A DNA stretch of 64,000 nt from Amycolatopsis acidiphila (GCF_021391495.1 NZ_CP090063.1:992001-1056000); one strand, 5' to 3'; shown: positions 33,544 to 43,207, numbered from the stretch's first letter. Notes: generated by a model from the letters alone, not told the origin. Numbers and translations are program-made.

Positions 33544-36459
33544 TTGTTCGGTCGCCGTAAGGACCGGGAGCACGACGCGGGCGGCGCCACCCAGTGGCAG
33601 CCGCAGTCCGGCCGTGGCGCGTCGACTGTCAGCCGGCCCCAGCCCAAGCAGAGCCGGCGGTTGCCGGGGGAGCAGGCGATCCCGAGCTACACCCCCTCGA
33701 TTGCCGCCCGCAGTATCGACGGCCATCTGCTGCGCACGGGCCACGAGGTCTACGCCTGGTACCGGCTGGCGCCGCAGCGCTGGTCGTTCCGGTCCGACTC
33801 GCAGCGCCGAGACCTCATCGCCGCGATCGCCGGGCAGTACGCGGAGCTGCAGGGCCGCTGGCTGCACCTGCGCGTCACCACCCGCCCGTACCCGATCCGG
33901 ATGTGGGCCGAGGCGCACGTGCACAACGCCGTGGGCCGTCCGCCGGACACCCCGGGCACGCTGTCGTTCGACGACTACCTGATCGGCGAGCAGCAGCAGC
34001 TCATGGGCCGTTCGATGGCGGAGAAAGAGGTCTACATCGGGGTCCAGGTGCAGACCCGCCGGATGGTGGACCGCGCGGTGGAGAGCGCCGCGCCGCTGTT
34101 GCGCAAGATCCTGCCCGAGGCGGTGGACGCGGAGCTGACCGCGCTGGACTCCGAGGTCGAGCACCTGGACCAGGTCATCGGCTCCTCCGGGCTGGAAGGC
34201 CGTCCGGCGCACGCCGAGGAGATGTCCTGGCTGATGCACCGGTCCTGCTCCCTCGGCCTGCCCGCGCCCCGCAACCTGCCCGCGGTGCCGGGCACGGAGT
34301 GGGAGCCGGAGGACCTGGCGAGCTTCACCGACGCCGCGGACTTCCACGCCGAGCCGTACGCGCCGACGCTGACCGTGCGCGGGCGCACGGGGTCGAACGC
34401 CGGGGTCAGCCGGCACGTCGCGGTGCTGACCGTCGGGCAGATGCACGGCCTGCAGATCCCCGAGGTCGACGACCCGTGGGTGCAGCACGCCGACCGGCTG
34501 CCGGCCGCGGTGGAGTGGTCCGCGCGGATCTACGTGCGGCGCCCCGAGGAAGTGGCCGGCGAGCTGCAACGGCAGATGAACAAGGTGCGCTCGCAGGTCA
34601 AGCACTACACCGACGAGCACGAGCTGGAGCCGCCGCAGTCGCTGGCGCGGCAGGCCTCGCGGGTGCTGGAGATCGACGACGAGATGACGTCCGGCTTCAC
34701 CGCGCTGGCCACCCGGGTGCGCTCGTGGTGGCGGCTGGCGGTGTCCGGCCCGACCGAGCGCGACGCGCTGCGCCTGGCCCAGCAGCTGCTGGACCTGTAC
34801 AAGCCGAAGATCGCGATCGAGCACCCCGAGGCGCAGTACGCGATGGCGCGGGAGTTCATCCCGGGCGAGCCGCTGGCCTCCTCGGCGTACATGCGCCGCG
34901 GGTCCGTGGTGTGGGCCGCGGCGGCGGTGCCGACGGCGACCGCGGAGGTCGGGGACAGGCGCGGCATCCTGCTCGGCGAGACCGTCACCGCGACGCGGCG
35001 CCCGGTCGCCTGGGACCCGTGGATGGCGCAGGAGATCCGCGACGGCTCCGGCCTGACGGCGATGGTCGCCGGCCTCGGTGGTGGCAAGTCCTTCCTCGGT
35101 GGCGGCATCGTCTACAAGACCCTGCGCGCCGGCGCGACCTGGACGCTGCTCGACCCGTCGGGCCCGCTGTCGAGGTTGTGCGACCTTCCGGAGATCAGGC
35201 CGTATGCGCGGCCCATCAACTTGCTCAATGCACAACCCGGCATCCTGAACCCGTACCGGGTGGTCGCCGAGCCCCTGCTCGAACACTTCCTGGACGAGGA
35301 GAACCCGGAGCGCGCGTGGCGGCGCGAGCGGGCGCTGGCCGGGGCCACCCGGCGGCGGCTCGTGCTCGACGTGCTGGCCGGGATCCTGCCGTACGAGGTC
35401 GCGCGGATGCCGCAGAGCCGGATCGTGCTGCTGCGGGCGGTGCGCGCGGTCGGCGGCCGCTACGACGCCGACCCGGGCCAGGTCATCGACGCGCTGCGGC
35501 GTGACTCCAGCGAGCACCACGAGCACGCCGTCGTCGTCGCGGACTTCCTCGACGAGATGCGCGAGCGGATGTCGCTGCTCATCCCGGAGAACGACGCGGA
35601 CCCGTACTCCGAGACCCGGGACGACCGGCTCACGGTGCTCACCATGGCCGGGCTGACCCTGCCCAAGGACGGCGTCGGCCGCGAGCACTGGACCGACGCC
35701 GAGGCCCTCGGCGTCGAGATGCTGAACCTGGCCGCGTGGCTGACCCAGCGGTCGGTCTACGAGAAGCCGAAGGACCAGCGCAAGGGCGTCTGGATCGACG
35801 AGGCGTTCTTCCTGTCCGAGGTGCCGACCGGTCGGGTGCTGATGAACCGCTTCGCGCGTGACTCGCGCAAGTGGAACGTCCGGGTGCTGCTGTCCTCGCA
35901 GATCCCGGCGGACTTCCTGAAGATCCAGGGCTTCGTGGCGCTGCTGGACTCGGTGTTCGTCGGCCGCCTCGACGACGACGAGGCGCAGGCGGACGCGTTG
36001 CGGCTGCTCAAGGTGCCCGTCGGCGTCGGCTACGAGCAGGTCGTCGCGGCGCTGGGCCGTCGTCCCGGCGCGCACCGGGACGTCGAGCGCGACCGCGAGC
36101 CGCGCCAGTTCGTCTTCGGCGACGGCGCGGGCGGCGTGGAGCGCATCCGGGTCGACTTCTCCGGTCCGCATCTGGAACACCTCCGTGCCGCGATGGACAC
36201 CACACCCGGTTCCAAGGACGCGCTGCCCGCGGACAACCGCGCGGCGCGCGAGGCCGAGCCCCAGCAGGCGCAGCACGTGCCGGTGCCGCCGCCGGACGAC
36301 GAGCTGGAGCAGGACCTGGAGCTGGCGGCCGAGCGCGAGGTCGGGCTGACCGAGGAGCAGCTGCTCGCCGAGGAGGTCCCCGGCGGGAACGGCACCGAGC
36401 CGGACAACGAGCCCGCGACCGCAGGCAAGCGGGGCGGCCACGGCCGGGACGCGGCATGA
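33544..36459 (+). CDS. VirB4/TcpF-like conjugation-type ATPase
   Basis: 971 residues. An N-terminal domain of ~480 residues without a recognised signature is followed by an ATPase domain with Walker A GLGGGKS (510-516) and Walker B GVWIDEAFF (~749-757); the RVLLSSQIPADF strand after it is typical of VirB4/TraC families. The C-terminal ~80 residues are acidic and low in complexity. VirB4 proteins power T4SS assembly at the inner membrane. TTG start lies behind a strong AGGAGG. Stop overlaps the next ATG (ATGA). No coupling ATPase (VirD4/TcpA) accompanies it in the window. Confidence 0.85.
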   Translation: MFGRRKDREHDAGGATQWQPQSGRGASTVSRPQPKQSRRLPGEQAIPSYTPSIAARSIDGHLLRTGHEVYAWYRLAPQRWSFRSDSQRRDLIAAIAGQYAELQGRWLHLRVTTRPYPIRMWAEAHVHNAVGRPPDTPGTLSFDDYLIGEQQQLMGRSMAEKEVYIGVQVQTRRMVDRAVESAAPLLRKILPEAVDAELTALDSEVEHLDQVIGSSGLEGRPAHAEEMSWLMHRSCSLGLPAPRNLPAVPGTEWEPEDLASFTDAADFHAEPYAPTLTVRGRTGSNAGVSRHVAVLTVGQMHGLQIPEVDDPWVQHADRLPAAVEWSARIYVRRPEEVAGELQRQMNKVRSQVKHYTDEHELEPPQSLARQASRVLEIDDEMTSGFTALATRVRSWWRLAVSGPTERDALRLAQQLLDLYKPKIAIEHPEAQYAMAREFIPGEPLASSAYMRRGSVVWAAAAVPTATAEVGDRRGILLGETVTATRRPVAWDPWMAQEIRDGSGLTAMVAGLGGGKSFLGGGIVYKTLRAGATWTLLDPSGPLSRLCDLPEIRPYARPINLLNAQPGILNPYRVVAEPLLEHFLDEENPERAWRRERALAGATRRRLVLDVLAGILPYEVARMPQSRIVLLRAVRAVGGRYDADPGQVIDALRRDSSEHHEHAVVVADFLDEMRERMSLLIPENDADPYSETRDDRLTVLTMAGLTLPKDGVGREHWTDAEALGVEMLNLAAWLTQRSVYEKPKDQRKGVWIDEAFFLSEVPTGRVLMNRFARDSRKWNVRVLLSSQIPADFLKIQGFVALLDSVFVGRLDDDEAQADALRLLKVPVGVGYEQVVAALGRRPGAHRDVERDREPRQFVFGDGAGGVERIRVDFSGPHLEHLRAAMDTTPGSKDALPADNRAAREAEPQQAQHVPVPPPDDELEQDLELAAEREVGLTEEQLLAEEVPGGNGTEPDNEPATAGKRGGHGRDAA

Positions 36460-38513
36460 CGCTGCTGACTCTGGGACTCGTGCTGGCCCTGGCCGGGGGT
36501 TGGCACGCGTTCAAGGGGTTCGTCCGCCGGGGTGGCTTCCGCGGCAGGAGACCCGGCCGCTGGGCCACCATGTTCGCCGTGGGCCTGCTGCTCGGCCTGC
36601 AGGCCGTGGCGACCGCGCCGTCGGCTTCCGCCGCTGCCTGCGGTGAGGCGCCCACGCCGGAACGGCCGGGCTCGGGCATGGTCGGCGCGATCGACCCGCC
36701 GGCGACCCACGGCGAGAACGGCAGCGCGTACCTGGACTACAGCTACGCCGGGATGGTCTGGTACGTCTACCAGACCGACTGCGGCCCGCTGTCGGGCATC
36801 ACGAGCCCCAACTCGACCATCGACACGTGGGCCGGCAACGAGATGTTCAACATCGGCAAGAACATCGTCGGTGCCACCAACTCGCTGCACTACACGGTCA
36901 TGGAGGGCGGCCTGCTCAACCCGATCTACGGTGCGGTGAAGTCGGGTGCGGAGAAGGTCTACAACAACATCTACGCCCAGCTGTTCGGTCTCGCCGCGTT
37001 GCTGCTGGCGATCATGATGTTCCGCAACATCTGGCGCGGCGACCTGTCCGCGGTGTCCAAACGCGCGCTCTACGGGCTCGGCGCGGTGTGGCTGGCCGCG
37101 TCCTCGCTCGCGATGCTGCGGTACTTCGATCCCATCGACAAGGCGATCGTCCAGACCACCACGAACATCCAGGCCGGGTTCGTCGACGACTCGGGCAACC
37201 GGGTGGTCCGGGAGATCCTGCCGACGGAGCTGCACACCCAGGTCGTCTACGACAACTGGCTGCGTGGGGAGTTCGGCGCGCCCGACGCCGCGCAGGCGAC
37301 GCAGTTCGGCAGGCCGCTGCTGGACGCGCAGGCGTTCACCTGGGACCAGATCCGCAACGGCGACGACGCCAACCAGGGCGTGGTGGACTCGAAGAAGGCC
37401 GCGTACAAGAACATCGCGGGCCAGCTGGGCACCGCGACGCCGTACTTCACCGGCGAGGGCGGCAGCCGGACCGGCGCCGGTTTCCTCGCCCTGCTGCAGA
37501 GCCTGGTCTACGCGCTGTTCCAGTTGCTGGCCAAGGCGTCCGTGCTGCTGGCGCAGGTGCTGATCCGGCTGTTCGCGCTGACCGCGCCGCTCATCGGCCT
37601 GGTCGCGTTGGTGCACCACGACATTCTCCGCCGGGTGGGCAAGGTGCTGGGCGGGGTCGCGTTCAACCTGATCGTGCTCGCGGTGCTGGCCGGGGTGCAC
37701 GCGCTGTTGCTGCAGGCGATCTTCGCGGCGGGCAACTCGCTGTCGATGCTGACGCAGATGGTGATGGCGGGCCTGGTGACCGTGCTGCTGTTCCTGGTGG
37801 GGCGGCCGGTGCGGCGGCTGTGGCAGATGGTCGAGATGTCCGTGGGCATGGTCGGCTCCTCGATCCCCGCGCCCAGCGGCAGCATCTTCTCGCGGTTCCG
37901 CCGCAAGCAGGGGCCGACGCCGCAGGACGAGTTCTGGCAGGGCGTGCGCGACTCCGACGACAGCGACCTCGAGACGCGGGGTCCCATGGGCGCCACCGCG
38001 GGCGGTGGCCGCTACCGGCCGGAGGCCACGATCTTCGCCAACTCGCAGCGGCTCGACGGCGCCGGTTCGATGGCCGGGCGGCCCGCCGCGGCGTGGTCGG
38101 GCGCGCCCTGGCCGGGCGGGGGAGCGTTGCCCGGCAACGGAAGCCGCCGCGCGCTGCCGGCGGGTGGTGGTCCCGGCGTCCGGCCGGGCTACGCGCCCGC
38201 TGCCGGTGGTTCGGACGACTACGTCTACTCGGCCCCGCCGGGGACGATCCGCCGCGCCGACGCCGGCTGGATCCCGCCGCAGCCGCAGAGCCGCCGGGTC
38301 GACACCTCGCCGGTGTTCGACCGCGACATCGACCAGGCGGACTCGGTCCTCGTGCCCTCGCGGGTGCGTGCGACCCCGGCCGCCCCACGCGTGCCGAGCG
38401 TGTCGCCACCGCGGCGGGCGGAGCGTGAGCTGGTGGGGGGCAGGCCGGTGCACGTCATCTACCGGCCGTCCCGGGGCATCGAAGTGCGCGACACCGACGA
38501 CGTGGTCCGGTGA
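36456..38513 (+). CDS. TrbL/VirB6-like polytopic membrane protein
   Basis: 685 residues. A short N-terminal helix and a second hydrophobic stretch ending ASAAACGE look like a signal or anchor. An extracytoplasmic part follows with several Cys, then helices around 170-230 and five or more between ~340 and 460 (LFQLLAKASVLLAQVLIRLFALTAPLIGLVALVHHD). The last ~220 residues are soluble, Pro/Gly/Arg-rich and probably cytoplasmic. The layout fits VirB6/TrbL/TcpH, the proposed channel component. ATG overlaps the ATPase stop. Confidence 0.78.
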   Translation: MTLLTLGLVLALAGGWHAFKGFVRRGGFRGRRPGRWATMFAVGLLLGLQAVATAPSASAAACGEAPTPERPGSGMVGAIDPPATHGENGSAYLDYSYAGMVWYVYQTDCGPLSGITSPNSTIDTWAGNEMFNIGKNIVGATNSLHYTVMEGGLLNPIYGAVKSGAEKVYNNIYAQLFGLAALLLAIMMFRNIWRGDLSAVSKRALYGLGAVWLAASSLAMLRYFDPIDKAIVQTTTNIQAGFVDDSGNRVVREILPTELHTQVVYDNWLRGEFGAPDAAQATQFGRPLLDAQAFTWDQIRNGDDANQGVVDSKKAAYKNIAGQLGTATPYFTGEGGSRTGAGFLALLQSLVYALFQLLAKASVLLAQVLIRLFALTAPLIGLVALVHHDILRRVGKVLGGVAFNLIVLAVLAGVHALLLQAIFAAGNSLSMLTQMVMAGLVTVLLFLVGRPVRRLWQMVEMSVGMVGSSIPAPSGSIFSRFRRKQGPTPQDEFWQGVRDSDDSDLETRGPMGATAGGGRYRPEATIFANSQRLDGAGSMAGRPAAAWSGAPWPGGGALPGNGSRRALPAGGGPGVRPGYAPAAGGSDDYVYSAPPGTIRRADAGWIPPQPQSRRVDTSPVFDRDIDQADSVLVPSRVRATPAAPRVPSVSPPRRAERELVGGRPVHVIYRPSRGIEVRDTDDVVR

Positions 38514-38521
38514 GGTGAGCG

Positions 38522-39118
38522 ATGCCGATCAGGACCAATCGCGGGCGGGCCGCGGTCTACCGCAGGCTGTGGGGTTTTCCGCTGCGCTCGCCGCGGCACC
38601 TCGCGGGCACGGCGATCGTGGTCGCCATCCTCGTGATCGCGATCGGGATCGTGGTGCCGCAGCTGCTGGGGCCGGGGCCGGGCAACCAGGTGACCCCGGC
38701 CCGCATTCCCGACGCGACGTCGTCGGCGGGGCAGCGCCCGGCCGGCGGTTCGTCGGTGCCGATGTCGACCCGGCTCACCGCGCCGCTGGTGCAGCCGACG
38801 TCCGCCGCGCCCGACCCGGAGGCGGTGAACGTCGCCAAGCTGTGGGCGCAGGCGTGGGTCAACCACCCGGCGGGCATCACGAACGCGCAGTGGCTGGATG
38901 CGTTGCGCCCGTACACCACCGACGAGTTCCTGCCGCAGATGTCCAGTGTGGACCCGGCGAACATCCCGGCGAGCCGGCTCACCGGTGATCCGACGGCCAC
39001 CCAGTCCTACACCAGTTCCGTCCAGGTCCTCGTGCCCACCGACGGGCCGAAGCTCAGCATCACCGTGTCGCAGACCGCCGCCGGCTGGCGGGTGTCCGAT
39101 TACGACCAGGCGAGCTGA
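38522..39118 (+). CDS. TcpC/VirB8-like bitopic membrane protein
   Basis: 198 residues. A basic N-terminus, one membrane helix (~29-50) and, after a Pro/Ser linker, an extracytoplasmic domain (~95-198) with the alpha-plus-beta pattern of the NTF2-like TcpC/VirB8 fold (VAKLWAQAWVNHP..., then alternating strands VQVLVPTDGPKLSITVSQTAAGWRVSDY). Such proteins scaffold T4SS channels. It lies between the VirB6-like and cell-wall hydrolase genes, as in Tcp systems, which supports the call. Starts 8 nt after the previous stop. Confidence 0.75.
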   Translation: MPIRTNRGRAAVYRRLWGFPLRSPRHLAGTAIVVAILVIAIGIVVPQLLGPGPGNQVTPARIPDATSSAGQRPAGGSSVPMSTRLTAPLVQPTSAAPDPEAVNVAKLWAQAWVNHPAGITNAQWLDALRPYTTDEFLPQMSSVDPANIPASRLTGDPTATQSYTSSVQVLVPTDGPKLSITVSQTAAGWRVSDYDQAS

Positions 39119-39120
39119 CG

Positions 39121-40119
39121 ATGCGGGTCGGGCTGCTGGTCGGGGTGGTGATCGCCGCGCTGTTCGCGGCGGTGCTGACCACCGGGGTCGTGGCGAAGGT
39201 GGTCACCGACCAGCAGGCCGCGCAGGCACAGGCGGTGCAGAACCTCGGCTGCGACGCGGCGATCGGCCCGACGAACGCTGGGCAGGCGCAGAGCGCGCAG
39301 GGGCAGGCGGACAACCTCGACCCCGGACAGCGCCAGGTCGTGCAGCAGATCGTCGCCATCGGCAAGCAGCGCGGGCTCTCGCCGCGCGCCTGGCAGGTCG
39401 CGATCCAGGCCGGGATGACCGAGTCGGGGCTGCGCAACCTCGCCTACGGCGACCGCGACTCGCTCGGCATCTTCCAGATGCGCCCGTCGATGGGCTGGGG
39501 CAGCGTGGCCCAGCTGCAGGACACGGCGTACGAGATCAACAAGTTCTACGACGTGCTGCTCGCCGTGCCGAACTGGGACCAGCAGCGGCCCGGCTCGTCG
39601 GCGCAGGACGTCGAGCGCTCGGCGTTCCCGGACCGGTACCACCGCTGGGAGCCGATGGCGGCGTACCTGGTGGAGAACGTCGGCCAGGTGACCGACGTGA
39701 TCGGCTGCGGCCGGAGCGCGGGGCTGGCGCTGCCGGCGAACCAGGCCGCGGCGACGGCGATCGCGTTCGCGCTGGGGGAGCAGGGGAAGCCGTACGTGTG
39801 GGGCGCCACCGGGCCGGACTCCTACGACTGTTCGGGGCTGATGCTGCGGGCGTACGAGGCCGCGGGCATCACGCTCGACCGGGTGTCGCAGGACCAGTAC
39901 CACGACGGTGCCCTGTTGCCGGCCCGCACGGCACAGCCCGGTGACCTGTTGTTCTGGGCAACGGACCCGTCGAACCCGAACACGATTCACCATGTGGCGA
40001 TGTACCTGGGCAATGGGAAGATAGTCGAGGCCCAGCAGACCGGCGTGCCGGTGCACGTGCGGTCGGTGTCGTTCGACGAGAACGAGCTCGTGCCGCAGGC
40101 CGTGCGGCCGGGTGTGTGA
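39121..40119 (+). CDS. Lytic transglycosylase-like plus NlpC/P60 cell-wall hydrolase
   Basis: 332 residues. An N-terminal helix (residues ~1-25) anchors or exports it. The first domain (~60-195) has GMTESGLRN with a candidate catalytic Glu and DSLGIFQMRPSMGWG, typical of lysozyme-like transglycosylases. The C-terminal NlpC/P60 domain (~205-332) has the catalytic Cys in SYDCSGLM and His in IHHVAMYLG. Two-domain hydrolases of this type (TcpG, CwlT, VirB1-like) open peptidoglycan for Gram-positive T4SS. It starts 2 nt after the TcpC-like gene. Confidence 0.9.
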   Translation: MRVGLLVGVVIAALFAAVLTTGVVAKVVTDQQAAQAQAVQNLGCDAAIGPTNAGQAQSAQGQADNLDPGQRQVVQQIVAIGKQRGLSPRAWQVAIQAGMTESGLRNLAYGDRDSLGIFQMRPSMGWGSVAQLQDTAYEINKFYDVLLAVPNWDQQRPGSSAQDVERSAFPDRYHRWEPMAAYLVENVGQVTDVIGCGRSAGLALPANQAAATAIAFALGEQGKPYVWGATGPDSYDCSGLMLRAYEAAGITLDRVSQDQYHDGALLPARTAQPGDLLFWATDPSNPNTIHHVAMYLGNGKIVEAQQTGVPVHVRSVSFDENELVPQAVRPGV

Positions 40120-40134
40120 CCAACGGAGAGTTCT

Positions 40135-41376
40135 GTGGCGAAGAAGTTCGGAAAACGGCGCAATCCCGGGAACGATCCGCGGGATCTCTTCGGGGCGCCG
40201 CCGCCACCCGCCCGGTCGGCCGCGCGCCCCGCGTCGAGCACCCCGCTGGCCGACTACCTGGCGCCGGACTGGCCAGGGGTGGACGAGAACTACGTCGTGC
40301 TGCCGCGTTCGCTCGCCGAGGGCATGTCGTTGCCGTGGCAGCAGCAGATGGCCGCGTTGCTCGGCCACTTCCACCAGGTGCACGGGAACCTGTCGTGGCC
40401 GGTGTACCGCGTGGTGCCCTCGCGGTACGAGAACCTGGTCGACCTGGACGAGGAGCAGCTGGCCGAGGCGGGCTACCTGGTCGAGATCGACGCGGACGGC
40501 GAGATGGTCTACCGCGAGCGCAGCGGCCGGAAGGTCGAGGACCCGGAGCACACGCGGGTGCTGGTGTCGGTGCTGGACCCGATCCCGCCACGCGGGGCCC
40601 GGCGCAGCGAGCCGGCCGAGCCCGCGCCGGAGCGGCCGCGTGCGGCGGCGATGAACATCCCCCCGGCCCCGGTCTGGCGCACGACGCCGACCACGCCGTC
40701 GGCGGAGGTGCCGCCGCTACCGGAGCCCGCGCGGAAGCAGCCTCCGGCCGCCACGGGTGCGGTGACCCGGCCGGCCCCCGACCGGCCGTGGGTGCCGCCG
40801 CTGGGCTTCGAGGGTGCGGAGCCGGTTCCTGCGGAGCGGCAGGACGCGACCGGCGAGGAGGTCCGCCCGCAGCCACCGGTGGAGCCGCCGGAGGGCGGGC
40901 AGCAGGCGCCGCCGAGTCCGCCCGCCGCCTGGGAAGGCGCCGAGCAGCCACCGGCCGAGCCACGGCCGGACGTGGACCACGCCGTTCCCGACGGTGTGGT
41001 CGAGGCCTGGACCACGCCGCCCGCGACCGAGGGCGCGGCTCAGCCGCCTGCCGAGCTTCCGGTGCCGACCCCGCCGCCCGCCGTCGACCAGGCCCCGCCG
41101 CCTGCCGCCGAGCAAGGGGCCGCACCGGCCGCCGAGTCCTGGGCCGAGCGGCCCGCGCCGCCTGCCGTCGAGCAGCCCGCCGAGTCGTGGAAGGACCGCG
41201 CCGCGCGGCTCGAGCCGCAGGACGACGCCGCCGAGGACCGGCCGGACTCCGACACCCCGCCACGCGGCATGCCCGCCGCGGACCGCGGCTGGTTCGACGA
41301 GTACCCCGAGGACGACTCGGTCCAGTTCGGCCCTACCGGGCAGCCGACGGAGCTTCCGTACCGCTATCGGCCCTGA
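40135..41376 (+). CDS. Proline/glutamate-rich protein, last gene of the T4SS-like operon
   Basis: 413 residues. Residues ~30-155 form a compact region (DYLAPDWPGVDENYVVLPRSLAEGMSLPWQQQMAALL...) rich in aromatic and charged residues; the rest (~160-413) is a disordered run of Pro, Ala and Glu ending FGPTGQPTELPYRYRP. There is no signal peptide or membrane helix. I do not recognise the family. The place at the end of a T4SS-like operon suggests a cytoplasmic adaptor, substrate or secretion partner, but that is conjecture. GGAGAG lies 4 nt before the GTG. Its 3' end overlaps the convergent MFS gene by 44 nt. Confidence 0.7.
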   Translation: MAKKFGKRRNPGNDPRDLFGAPPPPARSAARPASSTPLADYLAPDWPGVDENYVVLPRSLAEGMSLPWQQQMAALLGHFHQVHGNLSWPVYRVVPSRYENLVDLDEEQLAEAGYLVEIDADGEMVYRERSGRKVEDPEHTRVLVSVLDPIPPRGARRSEPAEPAPERPRAAAMNIPPAPVWRTTPTTPSAEVPPLPEPARKQPPAATGAVTRPAPDRPWVPPLGFEGAEPVPAERQDATGEEVRPQPPVEPPEGGQQAPPSPPAAWEGAEQPPAEPRPDVDHAVPDGVVEAWTTPPATEGAAQPPAELPVPTPPPAVDQAPPPAAEQGAAPAAESWAERPAPPAVEQPAESWKDRAARLEPQDDAAEDRPDSDTPPRGMPAADRGWFDEYPEDDSVQFGPTGQPTELPYRYRP

Positions 41377-43066
41377 CCGGCTCCTCCGCGACGTACTTCC
41401 CGCCGCGCAGCCACGAAGCGATCGCCGCGACGAGGCAGGCCGCGATGGCGAACCCGAACGCCACGGTCAGTCCCGTCGCGAACGGGCCGGAGATCAGGTC
41501 CGGGAAGAACTCGCGCCCGGTGAGGAAGCCGGCGCGCGCGGGGGGAAGCTGGTGCAGCACACCCGGGTCGAGCAGGGTCTGCAGCGGGTTGTACCCCAGT
41601 AGCGACGCGAACAGCACCGAGACCGGGGGCAACGCCGCGAGCGCGGCCGCGCTCGAAGCGGGCACACCCTGTGCGACGAGCCCACCGGAGAGCGTCTGCG
41701 GCAGGCTGCGGGCGATCCCGGTGATCATCAGGCTGAAGAAGATGCCGATCGAGAGCACCATGGCCGAGTTCTGGAACGTCGTGCTGATGCCCGCGCCGAC
41801 CCCGCGCCGGTGCGGCGGCAGGCTGTTCATGATCCCCGCCCGGTTCGGCGACGCGAACAGGCCCATGCCCAGCCCGTTGAGCAACAGCGCCAGCGCGAAC
41901 TGCCAGTAGGCGAAGTTCACCGGCAGCGCCAGCAACCACAGGAAGCTCAGCGCGGCGATGATCATGCCGCCGGTCGCGAACGGCCGGGCGCCGAACCTGT
42001 CGGACAGCCAGCCCGACAGCGGACCGGCGACCAGGAAGCCGACCGTCACCGGCAGCATGTAGATCCCGGCCCACAGCGGGGTCGACTCGAAGCTGTAGCC
42101 GTGCCGGGGCAGCCAGATCCCCTGCAGCCAGATGATCAGGATGAACTGCAGCCCGCCGCGGCCGAGCGACGCGAGCAGGCTCGCGAGGTTGCCGGCGGTG
42201 AACGCGCGGATCCGGAACAGCCGTAGCCGGAACATCGGGTCCGGCACCTTCGTCTCGATGAAGCAGAAGATCCCCAGCACGACGAGCCCGCCGAACAGCG
42301 CCGCGAGCACCCACGGGTTGGTCCAGCCCATCGTGTGGCCGCCGTAGGGCTGGATGCCGTAGGTGATGCCGACGAGTACCGCGATGAGTCCGACGGCGAA
42401 GGTCAGGTTGCCCCACCAGTCCAGCTTCGCGGGGTTGCGGATGCCGGTGTCGTGCAGCTTCCAGTACGCCCAGATCGTGCCGAACACCCCGATCGGCACG
42501 GACACCAGGAACACCGTGTGCCATTCGACCGGCCCGAGCAGCCCGCCGAGCACGAGTCCGAGGAACGACCCGGCGATCCCCGCGACCTGGTTGAGCCCGA
42601 GTGCCAGCCCGCGCTGCTCGACGGGGAAGGCGTCGGTGATGATCGCGGTCGAGTTGGCCATCAGCAGCGCGCCGCCGACGCCCTGCAGGATCCGCATGAT
42701 GATGAGCCACAGTGCGCCGGCGGTGCCGTGCAGCCAGGTCACCGACAGCAGGATCGAGAAGACGGTGAAGACCGCGAAGCCGGCGTTGTACATCCGCACA
42801 CGCCCGTACATGTCGCCGAGACGGCCGAAGCTCACCACGAGCACGGCGGTGACCACGAGGTAGCCCATGATCAGCCACAGCAGCAGGCTCGTGTTGCCGG
42901 GCGCGAGCGGGTCGATCCGGACACCACGGAAGATGTCGGGCAGTGCGATCAGCAGAATGGAGGAGTTGATCGTCGCGATCAGCACGCCGAGGGTCGTGTT
43001 GGACAGCGCGATCCACTTGTAGCGAGGGTTCCGCACCGCGACGGCGGCCCGAGCCTGACGATCCAC
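41333..43066 (-). CDS. MFS transporter, DHA2 (EmrB/QacA) family
   Basis: 577 residues with ~14 helices. Motif A GRLGDMYGRVRMY (~80-92) and motif C GLNQVAGIAGSFLGLVLGG (~157-175) identify a drug:H+ antiporter. ALPDIFRGV in the first loop is typical of the DHA2 group. It probably exports drugs or secondary metabolites; substrate unknown. GTG at 43066 follows GGGGAG. Upstream lie a -10 and a TTAGTTAGGG repeat that could bind a TetR/MarR-type repressor, but no such regulator is adjacent. The end overlaps the T4SS-like operon by 44 nt. Confidence 0.9.
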   Translation of the reverse strand: MDRQARAAVAVRNPRYKWIALSNTTLGVLIATINSSILLIALPDIFRGVRIDPLAPGNTSLLLWLIMGYLVVTAVLVVSFGRLGDMYGRVRMYNAGFAVFTVFSILLSVTWLHGTAGALWLIIMRILQGVGGALLMANSTAIITDAFPVEQRGLALGLNQVAGIAGSFLGLVLGGLLGPVEWHTVFLVSVPIGVFGTIWAYWKLHDTGIRNPAKLDWWGNLTFAVGLIAVLVGITYGIQPYGGHTMGWTNPWVLAALFGGLVVLGIFCFIETKVPDPMFRLRLFRIRAFTAGNLASLLASLGRGGLQFILIIWLQGIWLPRHGYSFESTPLWAGIYMLPVTVGFLVAGPLSGWLSDRFGARPFATGGMIIAALSFLWLLALPVNFAYWQFALALLLNGLGMGLFASPNRAGIMNSLPPHRRGVGAGISTTFQNSAMVLSIGIFFSLMITGIARSLPQTLSGGLVAQGVPASSAAALAALPPVSVLFASLLGYNPLQTLLDPGVLHQLPPARAGFLTGREFFPDLISGPFATGLTVAFGFAIAACLVAAIASWLRGGKYVAEEPVRADSGTEAPSAAR

Positions 43067-43092
43067 GCCTACCCACTCCCCATTGCTTTCAT

Positions 43093-43098
43093 ACCCTA
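43093..43098 (-). promoter_or_regulatory. -10 element TAGGGT for the MFS gene
   Basis: TAGGGT on the minus strand lies inside TTAGTTAGGG; RNA would start ~20 nt before the GTG, leaving room for the GGGGAG ribosome site. The TTAG tandem may be an operator. Confidence 0.5.
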
Positions 43099-43167
43099 AC
43101 TAACTATATCTCCGCGGGAACGGCAGCGGGCGGGGGTGACGAAGGCGACGCGTGGGAACCGGCGACG

Positions 43168-43200
43168 CCGGTGCCCCGGCCGTGGTGGCCGGGGCACCGG
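43168..43200 (-). terminator. Strong hairpin downstream of the SCO5389-like gene
   Basis: A perfect 14-bp stem (CCGGTGCCCCGGCC with its complement) and a GTGGT loop begin 7 nt after the stop codon at 43208. There is no T-run, as is common for actinobacterial terminators. Confidence 0.65.
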
Positions 43201-43207
43201 TCGGGCG

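Noticed and set aside
32832..41376. Integrative conjugative element
   Set aside because: No integrase, relaxase, tRNA-linked att site, direct repeats or oriT seen; flanks are ordinary chromosomal genes.
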